A stretch of 46,246 nucleotides of DNA, taken from positions 1-46,246 of the forward strand of contig CANQKA010000007.1 in NCBI GenBank assembly GCA_947624395.1, in the 5' to 3' direction. The notes beneath the pieces are model-generated. The model was not told where the DNA came from and ran no database searches. It was given only the letters and a program-made list of their open reading frames with translations. Source of the stretch: an uncultured Oscillospiraceae bacterium. GTDB taxonomy: Bacteria; Bacillota; Clostridia; Oscillospirales; Oscillospiraceae. The position numbers and the translations under genes were made by a program. Of this stretch, positions 9,729-17,930 are shown piece after piece; within the stretch, counting starts at the first letter, position 1, and every line of letters starts with the position of its first letter.

Positions 9729-10043
9729 ATGAGCTGGGGACTGCACCAATTCGGAAAAACCTACGACGCTTGGCCCAAGGGGCCTGACGGCGAGCCGGAG
9801 GAACCGGCGTTTCTCGTGAGCTGTTCTCCCCTGGATATGGCGGCGGACATGACCCGCTCCATGCTGGAGGCTTACGGCATCCCCTCCGTCGAGCGCTATC
9901 CCGGCGACGGTGCCTTTGGCAAGGTCGTGATCGGGATGAGTGGCAGCGGCGTGGACATCTATGTACCAAAGAGCGCCCTGGCGGACGCCCAGGAACTTTT
10001 GAAAGGAGAGCCGGAACATGACGAGCTACAGGAAGGAGTATGA
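9729..10043 (+). CDS. Small protein, DUF2007-like
   Basis: 104 aa, 'FLVSCSPLDMAADMTRSMLEAYGIPSVERYPGDGAFGKVVIGMSGSGVDIYVPKSALADAQELL'; overlaps the downstream phosphoglucomutase start. Confidence 0.65.
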   Translation: MSWGLHQFGKTYDAWPKGPDGEPEEPAFLVSCSPLDMAADMTRSMLEAYGIPSVERYPGDGAFGKVVIGMSGSGVDIYVPKSALADAQELLKGEPEHDELQEGV

Positions 10044-11754
10044 GCGTTGGCTGGACAGCCCCGCCCTCTCGGACGAGGAATGGCACGAGCTGGACGCCAT
10101 CCGGGACAATGACGACGAGATCAAGAGCCGCTTCCGCGGCCCGTTGGAGTTCGGCACGGCCGGTCTGCGGGGCGTGATGGGCGCGGGTCTGGCCCGGATG
10201 AACATCCACGTCATTCGCTGGGCCACCCAGGCTTTCGCCGATCTGGTGGTGGCCGAGGGGGACGAGGCGCGGCACAAGGGCGTGGTGATCGGCTACGACT
10301 GCCGTATCAACAGCCCGGAGTTTGCCCGGGAGGCAGCATGCGTGTGCGCCGCCAGCGGTATCCACGTGCGCCTGTTCGAGTCCCTGCGCCCCACGCCGGA
10401 GCTGAGCTTCGGCATCATCCACTACGGTGCCACGGCGGGCATCAACATCACCGCCAGCCACAACCCGGCGGCCTACAACGGCTATAAGGTCTACTGGTCC
10501 GACGGCGCACAGCTGCCGCCCCACCACGCCGAGGTGGTGGCGAAAAACATGGAGAAGATCGACATCTTCACCGGCGTCAAGGCCATGGACTACGACGAGG
10601 CGGTCCAGAAGGGCCTCATCGAGATCATCGGCGCTGAGACGGACGAGCTGTTCCTGCAAAACGTCCTGGGGCAGGCCATCGACCCCGACGCGGTGAAGGC
10701 CGTGGCCGACGAGTTCCAGATCGTGTACACCCCCTTCCACGGGGCCGGTCACCTGCTGGTCCCCGAGGCGCTGAAGCGGCTGGGCCTGAAGCACATCCAT
10801 CCCGTGCCCGAGCAGATGGTCATCGACGGCCACTTCCCCACGGTGGAAAGCCCCAACCCGGAAAATCCCGAGGGCTTCTATCTGGCGGTGGACCTGGCCA
10901 AGAAGGTCAAGAGCGACCTGATCATCGGCACCGACCCGGACTCCGACCGGGTGGGCGTTATGGCCCGAGGCAAGGACGGGGAATTTCACACCATCACCGG
11001 CAACCAGATGGGTTCTCTTCTGGCCGATTACGTCATCACCGCCCGCCAGAAAAAGGGCGCTATGCCGGCGAAACCCGTCATCCTCTCCACCATCGTGTCC
11101 ACCGGCATGACCCGCACCATATGCGAGGCCAACCACGTGGCTTACGGCGAGACCTTCACCGGCTTCAAATTTATGGCCGAGCGGCTGGCGAAGTACGCCG
11201 CCGAGGGTACCGGCGAGCAGTATCTGATGGCCTTTGAGGAGAGCTACGGCTACATGCTGGGCGACTACGTGCGGGACAAGGACGCCGTCACCGCTTCCAT
11301 GATGATCGCGGAGATGGCCGCCCACTATTACCGCCAGGGTATGACACTTCTGGACGCGCTGGACGCCCTGTACGCCAAATACGGCACGTTCGTGGAGCAC
11401 ACCGTGAACGTGTACATGGAGGGCGTGGACGGGCCGGACCGGATGGCCGCGTTAATGACCAGCCTGCGGACCGAGCCGCCCATGGAGCTGGCCGGCCAGC
11501 GTGTGGTCCGGGTCCGGGATTACAAGGACGGCACCGTCACCGTGCCCGGTCTGGGCGCGGTGGAGCGCACCCCCATTTCCGGGTCCAACGTGCTGTACTT
11601 TGAGCTGGAGCAGGACACCAACTTCATCATCCGCCCCTCCGGCACCGAGCCCAAGATCAAGATCTATATCCTGACCCACGGCACGGACAAGGCCGCCTGT
11701 CAGGCCCGTGTAGACGCCTGCGTCGCCGCGGCGCAGACGCTGGGGAATCAATAA
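10018..11754 (+). CDS. Phosphoglucomutase/phosphomannomutase (alpha-phosphohexomutase family)
   Basis: 'GTAGLRGVMGAGLARMN', phosphoserine loop 'ITASHNPAAYNGYK', 'GTDPDSDRVG', 'FIIRPSGTEPKIKIY'. Confidence 0.95.
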   Translation: MTSYRKEYERWLDSPALSDEEWHELDAIRDNDDEIKSRFRGPLEFGTAGLRGVMGAGLARMNIHVIRWATQAFADLVVAEGDEARHKGVVIGYDCRINSPEFAREAACVCAASGIHVRLFESLRPTPELSFGIIHYGATAGINITASHNPAAYNGYKVYWSDGAQLPPHHAEVVAKNMEKIDIFTGVKAMDYDEAVQKGLIEIIGAETDELFLQNVLGQAIDPDAVKAVADEFQIVYTPFHGAGHLLVPEALKRLGLKHIHPVPEQMVIDGHFPTVESPNPENPEGFYLAVDLAKKVKSDLIIGTDPDSDRVGVMARGKDGEFHTITGNQMGSLLADYVITARQKKGAMPAKPVILSTIVSTGMTRTICEANHVAYGETFTGFKFMAERLAKYAAEGTGEQYLMAFEESYGYMLGDYVRDKDAVTASMMIAEMAAHYYRQGMTLLDALDALYAKYGTFVEHTVNVYMEGVDGPDRMAALMTSLRTEPPMELAGQRVVRVRDYKDGTVTVPGLGAVERTPISGSNVLYFELEQDTNFIIRPSGTEPKIKIYILTHGTDKAACQARVDACVAAAQTLGNQ

Positions 11755-11772
11755 ATCAAGACAAAAAATTAT

Positions 11773-11806
11773 CCGTCCGAACGGCAAACGTTCGGACGGT
11801 TTTTTA
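11773..11806. terminator. Bidirectional terminator between convergent genes
   Basis: CCGTCCGAACG-gcaaa-CGTTCGGACGG then TTTTTT; preceded by AAAAAATT for the minus strand. Confidence 0.9.
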
Positions 11807-11819
11807 TGTACTTTTAGGC

Positions 11820-12770
11820 TTACTCGTCGAAATTGAGCCGCTCCTCCTCCACCACCAGGGGCCGGTTCATAATGCGGGTGTTCATGCTCATGACATACTC
11901 GCCCAAAAAGCCCAAGAAGGCAAGCTGCACGCCGGACAGGAAGACCAGCGCGAGGATGATGGGCGCGTACCCGGCGGTGAAAGTATTCCAGGCCACCAGC
12001 TTGGCGATCAAAAAGCCGATGGCCACCAGGAAGCTGACAAAAGCCATACCGCCGCCCAGGAACTCGGCAATGCGCATGCCGAATTTCGTATAGCTGGTAA
12101 AGCTGAGCATGGCGGCGTCAAAGAGGGTAAAGAAATTGTTGTGGGTCTTGCCGGCCCGCCGGCGGGGCTGTTCGTACTCGATCTCCGCCCGCTCCGGCCC
12201 CAGCTCGGCCACGATGCCCCGGATGAACGGGGTGGGGTCGTGCAGGTCCCGCAATGTCTGGATGAAGCACTTGTCATAGAGCCCGAACCCGGTGAACTGC
12301 TCGATCATCTCCACGGAGCTCATCTTGCGGATGAGCTTATAATAGCAGCCCCGCAAAAAGTAGATGAGAGGATTTTCCTTGCTTCTTGTCTTCCGGCCGA
12401 TGACGATCTTATAGCCGCTCTCCCACTTCTCCACGAATTTGGGTATCAGCTCCACCGGGTCCTGGAAGTCCGCGCACATGGTGATGGTGCAGTCCCCGCT
12501 GGTGTGTATCATGCCGTAGACAGGGCTATTGAACTGGCCGAAATTCTTCATGTTGAAGATGGCCTTGACGTGCTTGTCCTCGGCGCATATCTTCCGGATG
12601 ATGTCACGGGTACCGTCGGTGGACTTGTTGTCGATGAACAGTATCTCGTAATCGTAGGCGGAGCAGTCCTTTTTCAGCGTGTCCCGCACGGCCTCGTAAA
12701 TGGCCCGTGCGTTTTCCACCTCGTTGTAGCAGGGGATCATCACCGATATCGTCTTTTTTGCGTTCTCCAT
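11820..12770 (-). CDS. GT2 glycosyltransferase, GtrB/DPM1-like (polyprenyl-phosphate glycosyltransferase) with C-terminal TM helices
   Basis: 'SVMIPCYNEVENARAIYEAV', 'FIDNKSTDGT', 'CADFQDPVELIPKFVEKWESGYKIVIGRKTRSKENP', two C-terminal hydrophobic segments. Confidence 0.88.
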   Translation of the reverse strand: MENAKKTISVMIPCYNEVENARAIYEAVRDTLKKDCSAYDYEILFIDNKSTDGTRDIIRKICAEDKHVKAIFNMKNFGQFNSPVYGMIHTSGDCTITMCADFQDPVELIPKFVEKWESGYKIVIGRKTRSKENPLIYFLRGCYYKLIRKMSSVEMIEQFTGFGLYDKCFIQTLRDLHDPTPFIRGIVAELGPERAEIEYEQPRRRAGKTHNNFFTLFDAAMLSFTSYTKFGMRIAEFLGGGMAFVSFLVAIGFLIAKLVAWNTFTAGYAPIILALVFLSGVQLAFLGFLGEYVMSMNTRIMNRPLVVEEERLNFDE

Positions 12771-12786
12771 AGCCTCTCCCCCTTTC

Positions 12787-13716
12787 TCACTGTTTCGCGG
12801 CTGACTTGGCCCACTCTATGGTGCGGCGTATGCCCTCTTCAAACGTATACCGGGGCGTAAAGCCCGTGTCGGCCGTCAGCGCGGATATGTCCGCCTGCAG
12901 ACGCATGACCTGTTTAGGCCCGTATGGCACCTCGCCCAGACCAAGGGCCAGCGCCGGGTCGATAGCGTCCCGCAAAACTTCGATATACTCCTTCAAAGGC
13001 CGGGACGAACCATTTCCCAGCACATAGGTCTTGCCGCTCACCCCATGCTTACCCAGCAGGTAAAACGCCATAGCGGCGTCCTCGGAATAGAGATAGTCCC
13101 AGACCTGCTCCCCCGCCGTCAGCGCCGGTTTTTCCCCGGCCAGAAGCTGGCGTATCACGGTGGATATCATGCTGCCGGCCCCGTCGCCCGGACCATACAC
13201 GCTGAGGATACGGGTCCAGATATGGCCGATGCCCAGCTTTTCGCATTCTACCCGGCTCATCTGTCCGGCGCAGAGCTTGGCCATGCCGTAGCCGTTTTCC
13301 GGGAAGCACGCCGTCTCCGGCGTCAAAACGCCGTCCACCCGGCCGTACTCCGCCTGACTGCCCGAGCCGATGAACACCTGGCAGCCCAGGGCCGCCGCGG
13401 CCCGCGCCGCCTCGATGGTCCAGCGGATGTTCTGTATCTGCACGGGCATGTCGTTCCGGCCCGCACCCACGGTATTGCCCCAGGCAAAGTGATAAAACGC
13501 GTCCGCCCCGCCGGATATGAGCTCCGGCAGCCGGGAAAGCTCCGACACGTCCAGCTTCACCACGTGTACGTTCGGGTGCGTCGGTATAGCCGCCAGACGC
13601 CGGCTGTCCGGCCGGACAACGGCGTAGACCTGTACGTCTTCTTCGGCCATACGGCGTATCAGCGCCGTGCCAATGGCCCCCGTCGGGCCGGTTATGACTG
13701 CTTTTTTCAGTTGCAC
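12787..13716 (-). CDS. NAD(P)-dependent epimerase/reductase (extended SDR)
   Basis: 'KKAVITGPTGAIGTALIRRM'; 'YGMAKLCAGQM'-type YxxxK motif; GTG start at 13716 fits because the longer ORF overlaps the upstream gene. Confidence 0.85.
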   Translation of the reverse strand: MQLKKAVITGPTGAIGTALIRRMAEEDVQVYAVVRPDSRRLAAIPTHPNVHVVKLDVSELSRLPELISGGADAFYHFAWGNTVGAGRNDMPVQIQNIRWTIEAARAAAALGCQVFIGSGSQAEYGRVDGVLTPETACFPENGYGMAKLCAGQMSRVECEKLGIGHIWTRILSVYGPGDGAGSMISTVIRQLLAGEKPALTAGEQVWDYLYSEDAAMAFYLLGKHGVSGKTYVLGNGSSRPLKEYIEVLRDAIDPALALGLGEVPYGPKQVMRLQADISALTADTGFTPRYTFEEGIRRTIEWAKSAAKQ

Positions 13717-13745
13717 TGTCTCACCCCCTACCGTGCAGATTCTCA

Positions 13746-14399
13746 TCAGCAAAACAGGACCCGCTTCAGTTCCTCCGCGCTGTCCACACACGCCAGAACA
13801 TTTGGCTCCGTCCGCTTTTTGTTCGCGCCCTGCCCCCATGTCACGAACACACAGGGTATCTCCGCCCGGACGGCGGTGGCAACGTCGCTGTCACCGTCCC
13901 CCACATAGACCGCGTCAGCGCGGGTGCAGCCGCACAGGCGGCATATCTCGTCCACGCCGTACGGTTCCGGCTTGGAGGGTTTGCCCTCCTGATAGCCCAC
14001 GACCGCGTCAAAAAACGCCGTCGGGAACATCTTGTTCACCATGTCGTCCAGCAAAACCTGGCCCTTATTGGAGTTGACCGCCAGCTTATATCCCCGCGCT
14101 TTCATCTCCCGCAAAAGCTCCATAACGCCCGGATAGGGCTTGGTGTTGGGCTTTTCGCTTTGCAGGTACAACTGGCGATAGATGGTTTTCACGGCGTCTA
14201 TCGCGCTTTCTCGGCGCTCTTCCGGCGGGAGCATGCGGGACACCACCGTCTCCAGATCGCCGCCCACAAAGCGGTCAAAGCGCTCCAGCGGGTGGGTGGG
14301 ATAGCCGCATTGGCGCAGCGCCTCGTTGAAGCACAGCGCCACGTCCGTTATCGTGTTGACCAGCGTACCGTCAAAATCGAATATGACCAGCGTTCTCAT
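13746..14399 (-). CDS. HAD-superfamily phosphatase (phosphoglycolate phosphatase-like)
   Basis: 'VIFDFDGTLVNT', 'LAVNSNKGQ', 'KPSKPEP', 'YVGDGDSDVATA'; ATGA overlap with the upstream ThDP enzyme. Confidence 0.9.
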   Translation of the reverse strand: MRTLVIFDFDGTLVNTITDVALCFNEALRQCGYPTHPLERFDRFVGGDLETVVSRMLPPEERRESAIDAVKTIYRQLYLQSEKPNTKPYPGVMELLREMKARGYKLAVNSNKGQVLLDDMVNKMFPTAFFDAVVGYQEGKPSKPEPYGVDEICRLCGCTRADAVYVGDGDSDVATAVRAEIPCVFVTWGQGANKKRTEPNVLACVDSAEELKRVLFC

Positions 14400-16207
14400 C
14401 TCATATAGCGGTTCGACTCGTATTCCTCCCTGGGCAGGAATGGGAACATATCGTCCATGGACGGCGAGACGATCTGCCCGTCGGGCAGCACCTTGGACGA
14501 CAGCTTCGGCACAAAGTTCTGCTCCGGGTCCACGATCACATTGCACAGCACCGGACCCGGCGCCGCCAAAGCCTTTTCGACCGTCATCGCGGCGTCAGGC
14601 TCATTGTCGATGCAGTAGTAGGAAAACCCAAACGCCTGCGCCAATTTCTCAAAGTCCGGGAAACCCACGCCGGTGTCCGGGTCCAGGCCGATCAGCGGCG
14701 GTTTGAACAGGTTCCTCTGGGTCTGGCGAATGGAGTGATAGCCGTTGTTGTTCAGCACGAACAGCTTCACGCTGAGCTTGTTGTAGGCGATCGTGGCCAG
14801 CTCCTGCACGTTCATCATGAGACTACCGTCCCCGTCCAAGCAAAGGACACGGCCGTTTTCCTGTTGCCGCGCCACGGCGGCGCCCAGGGCCGCGGGCAGG
14901 CCATAGCCCATGGCCGCGCAGCCGGAGTTGGTGAACATGCGCTGGCCCTGTTTGATCTTGCACGCCTGGAATGTCATGACGCACGCGCTGCCGTTTCCAA
15001 GGGTCAGCACGTCGTCCGCACGCATTTTGGAAAACAGCGTGTCCACAAACACATATGGGTTGAGCGGCTCCCCCGCGCCTTTATGATACTCTGGCAGCAC
15101 CGCCGGATATTTTTCCACCATCATGCGGCACCAGCGCACCCACGGCTCATGGGCCGTCTGCGGCGCGTAAGGCCGCGCCAGAAGCGCCTCCAGCAGTTCC
15201 CGCACATCGGCGTGGACGGGCATATCCGGCACGAAGGTGGGCTTTTTCAGCTCCTGCTCGTCGATGTCCACCATGATCTTATAGGCGTTTTTGGCGAAGT
15301 CATGCTTGTTATAGGTGATGGTCCGTATGTTCATGCGGCTGCCCAGCACCAGCAGCAGGTCGCAGTTTTGCACGATGAAGCTGCTGCCACGGGTGCCCTC
15401 CCGGCTGGGAGAACCGGCGTAATAGGGGTTGTCATAGGCCACCAGATCGCCGGAGTTCCAGGCCACCGCCACGGGAATGTGCAGCTTTTCCACCAGCTGC
15501 AGAAGAAGCTCGTCCGCCTGGGCAAGACGCACACCGTACCCGGCGAAAACCAGCGGCGCTTTCGCCGCGGCGATCTTTTCCAGGATGGCGTCCGCCGTGT
15601 CCGGCGACACAGACGGCGTTTTTTCCAGAGCGCGCTCCTGCTCGGGGTCAAAGTGCGCCAGCGCGTCGGTGTCGATCTTCGCGCCCTGCACATCCAGGGG
15701 GATGTCCAGCCATACCGGACCGGGACGGCCCGTCGTGGCCAGGTACCAGGCCTTTTCCAGGTGATAGGCTATTTTTTCCGGCTCGGTGACCATGACGCAG
15801 TATTTGGTCATGTTCGCGACGGAGTGGGTGATATCGAATTCCTGGTCGCCAAGCTGGCGCAGGCGCAGCTCCGGCACCGCCCAGAGGGTCGTCTCCCGCT
15901 TCACCTGGCCGGAAAGGACGAACATGGGGATGCTGTCAAGCCACCCGCCCATGACGCCGGTTATCGCATTCGTTCCCCCCGGGCCGCTGGTCACGCACAC
16001 GCTGGCAATGCGCCCCGTGACCCGTGCGTAGGCCTCCGCGGCGATGGCGCAGCCCTGTTCGTTGTGGTTGAAGATGTTTTTAATGCCCCCGTGGTGGCCC
16101 AGCGCGTCATCCAGCTGCATGGCGCCGCCGCCGGTGACCATAAAATTGTGCGTCACGCCATGCTCCACCAGAAAGTCAGCAATATAATCGGCCAGCCGCA
16201 TCATCAT
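14396..16207 (-). CDS. Thiamine diphosphate-dependent enzyme (acetolactate synthase-like; candidate YerE-type carboligase)
   Basis: Catalytic Glu in 'NHNEQGCAIAAEAYAR', 'SGPGGTNAITGVMGGWLDSIPMFVLSGQV', ThDP motif 'GDGSLMMNVQELATIAYNKLSVKLFVLNNNGY'. Confidence 0.9.
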   Translation of the reverse strand: MMMRLADYIADFLVEHGVTHNFMVTGGGAMQLDDALGHHGGIKNIFNHNEQGCAIAAEAYARVTGRIASVCVTSGPGGTNAITGVMGGWLDSIPMFVLSGQVKRETTLWAVPELRLRQLGDQEFDITHSVANMTKYCVMVTEPEKIAYHLEKAWYLATTGRPGPVWLDIPLDVQGAKIDTDALAHFDPEQERALEKTPSVSPDTADAILEKIAAAKAPLVFAGYGVRLAQADELLLQLVEKLHIPVAVAWNSGDLVAYDNPYYAGSPSREGTRGSSFIVQNCDLLLVLGSRMNIRTITYNKHDFAKNAYKIMVDIDEQELKKPTFVPDMPVHADVRELLEALLARPYAPQTAHEPWVRWCRMMVEKYPAVLPEYHKGAGEPLNPYVFVDTLFSKMRADDVLTLGNGSACVMTFQACKIKQGQRMFTNSGCAAMGYGLPAALGAAVARQQENGRVLCLDGDGSLMMNVQELATIAYNKLSVKLFVLNNNGYHSIRQTQRNLFKPPLIGLDPDTGVGFPDFEKLAQAFGFSYYCIDNEPDAAMTVEKALAAPGPVLCNVIVDPEQNFVPKLSSKVLPDGQIVSPSMDDMFPFLPREEYESNRYMR

Positions 16208-16241
16208 ATCTACGCGCCTCCTTCCGCTCAGTCACGCCCGC

Positions 16242-17879
16242 TCAAAGCGCCGCGTCATAGCTCTCCTGCACGTCAGTATAGCGGGAGAATGTCAGGAAAT
16301 TCATTTTCATATCGGCATATTCGCTTTGGAGCACGTCGCGCACGTGGCGGTTCAGATTCATCGCCTGCTCGCGGATGAACGTGTACTCCATCTTCGGGTC
16401 GAAATAGTTCTCGTCCCGGTCGGAATATCCGTCCACCCCGGCCAGGGACAGTTCCTTCACCCCGCAGCGCTTCAAAATGCGCAAAAGCATCAGCAGCGAA
16501 TTGTCGGCGATGCTCTCCTTTTCCTCCAGCAGCGGCGCCCTGGTGAACACATAGGAAAAGGCCGTGTCCCGCGGCGTAAGATTGGACGTGGCGATGATTT
16601 GGACGGGCCGGTCAGCGCGGGTCAGCAGCTTATTGGCCATTTCCAGATACCGGTTGGGCTTGGTGGCAAAAACATAGTCCACCGGCAGCTCGTCCGGGAT
16701 ATAGTTGATGGACACGATCACGGGCTTTTCCCGCTGGATATACGCCAGCACCCGGTCGTGCTGCAGAGAAATGCTCCGGCCCGGTCCCAGGAGCAGGATA
16801 GCGGGCTTGTCCAGCAGCGCCTGACGCAGGCGGCGCATATTCTCCTCGTCGTCATAGTGTTCCCGCTCATAGGCGGACCATGCCCTCTCCCCTGCGTCCT
16901 TGCTGTACAGGAGCTTTTGTTCCTCCGGCTCGATCTGGCCCAATATCTCGTTCAGCCCGCTCACGGACAGGTTGGGTTTGCTCTGCATCTGCTTAACATA
17001 GTCCGGATGGACCTCGTTGTGCGCGCAGAGATAGAAATAGATCTTATAACCCCAGGGGGTCTTTTTGTAAATATCCAGAACGCTCTCGTCGATGGCCTCC
17101 AGCAGCGGCCCGATATTATACGCTTTGCCGTACTTATCGTTCATCTGCTCCGCCAGCAGCTCCACCGGCGCGTTGCCGGCGCTCTTGCCCATGCCGTGCA
17201 GGGACCCGTCGGCCACCACGTCCCGCTTTTGCGCCACTTCCTCCAGGAACGTGAGCGTATTGGCGAAGGCCAGCTGCTTGTTATTGTGCCCGTGGAAACC
17301 GATGGCGATGTCCCGGTCCAGATGCTCGTCCATGATATGGGCGATATGGCGCACCCTGGTCGGGTCCAGCAGGCCGTAGGTGTCCACGATGGACAGCGTG
17401 CAGGGCTTTACCTGATTGGCAAGGCCGATGACCTCCCGCAATTCGTCGTCGTTGTAGCTGGTGATGGACACAAGCTGGGCGAACACCTGATAGCCCAGCT
17501 TTTTCACCTGGGCGCAGTAATCCATGGCCTCGTACATGCGGTGCTTTTTGAAGATGACCCGGATGCCGTCGAGCATGCTCTCGCTGCATGGCTGCAGATT
17601 CGAGATGTCGCATGTGCCGTAGTCGATCATCCCCACCGTCATGGGCGGGCGCTTGCGGGCCGCGCCGTAGATTTTCTCCACGCAGGACGTATCCGGCATG
17701 ATGCTGCGGTCCGCGTCGAAAGGCCGCCGGTCGTCCAGAAAGCCGATCTCGACCACATCCACGCCGGAATCCGCCAGGCGCTCGTATATGCTGCTCAAAT
17801 TATCCCGGCCGAACTTCCAGTCGTTTATATAGCCCCCGTCTCGGAGCGTACAGTCCAGCAGCTTGATATTCATACTCAT
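16242..17879 (-). CDS. HMGL/DmpG-like aldolase domain fused to a C-terminal Rossmann-like domain (DUF115-like?)
   Basis: N-term 'LLDCTLRDGGYINDWKFG...VEIGF...IGFHGHNNKQLAFAN...DGSLHGMGKSAGNAPVELL'; C-term 'AILLLGPGRSI...VDYVFATKPNRY...IADNSLLMLLRILKRCGVKELSLAGVDGYS'. Confidence 0.8.
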   Translation of the reverse strand: MSMNIKLLDCTLRDGGYINDWKFGRDNLSSIYERLADSGVDVVEIGFLDDRRPFDADRSIMPDTSCVEKIYGAARKRPPMTVGMIDYGTCDISNLQPCSESMLDGIRVIFKKHRMYEAMDYCAQVKKLGYQVFAQLVSITSYNDDELREVIGLANQVKPCTLSIVDTYGLLDPTRVRHIAHIMDEHLDRDIAIGFHGHNNKQLAFANTLTFLEEVAQKRDVVADGSLHGMGKSAGNAPVELLAEQMNDKYGKAYNIGPLLEAIDESVLDIYKKTPWGYKIYFYLCAHNEVHPDYVKQMQSKPNLSVSGLNEILGQIEPEEQKLLYSKDAGERAWSAYEREHYDDEENMRRLRQALLDKPAILLLGPGRSISLQHDRVLAYIQREKPVIVSINYIPDELPVDYVFATKPNRYLEMANKLLTRADRPVQIIATSNLTPRDTAFSYVFTRAPLLEEKESIADNSLLMLLRILKRCGVKELSLAGVDGYSDRDENYFDPKMEYTFIREQAMNLNRHVRDVLQSEYADMKMNFLTFSRYTDVQESYDAAL

Positions 17880-17930
17880 TCTATTACCCTTCCTCCAACA
17901 CGAACTTCCATTTTTTGTCGCGGCTCTGTC

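Noticed and set aside
9727-11400. 557-aa minus-strand ORF opposite phosphoglucomutase
   Set aside because: Antisense shadow ORF of a clearly recognised enzyme; H/G/V-rich with no recognisable domain.
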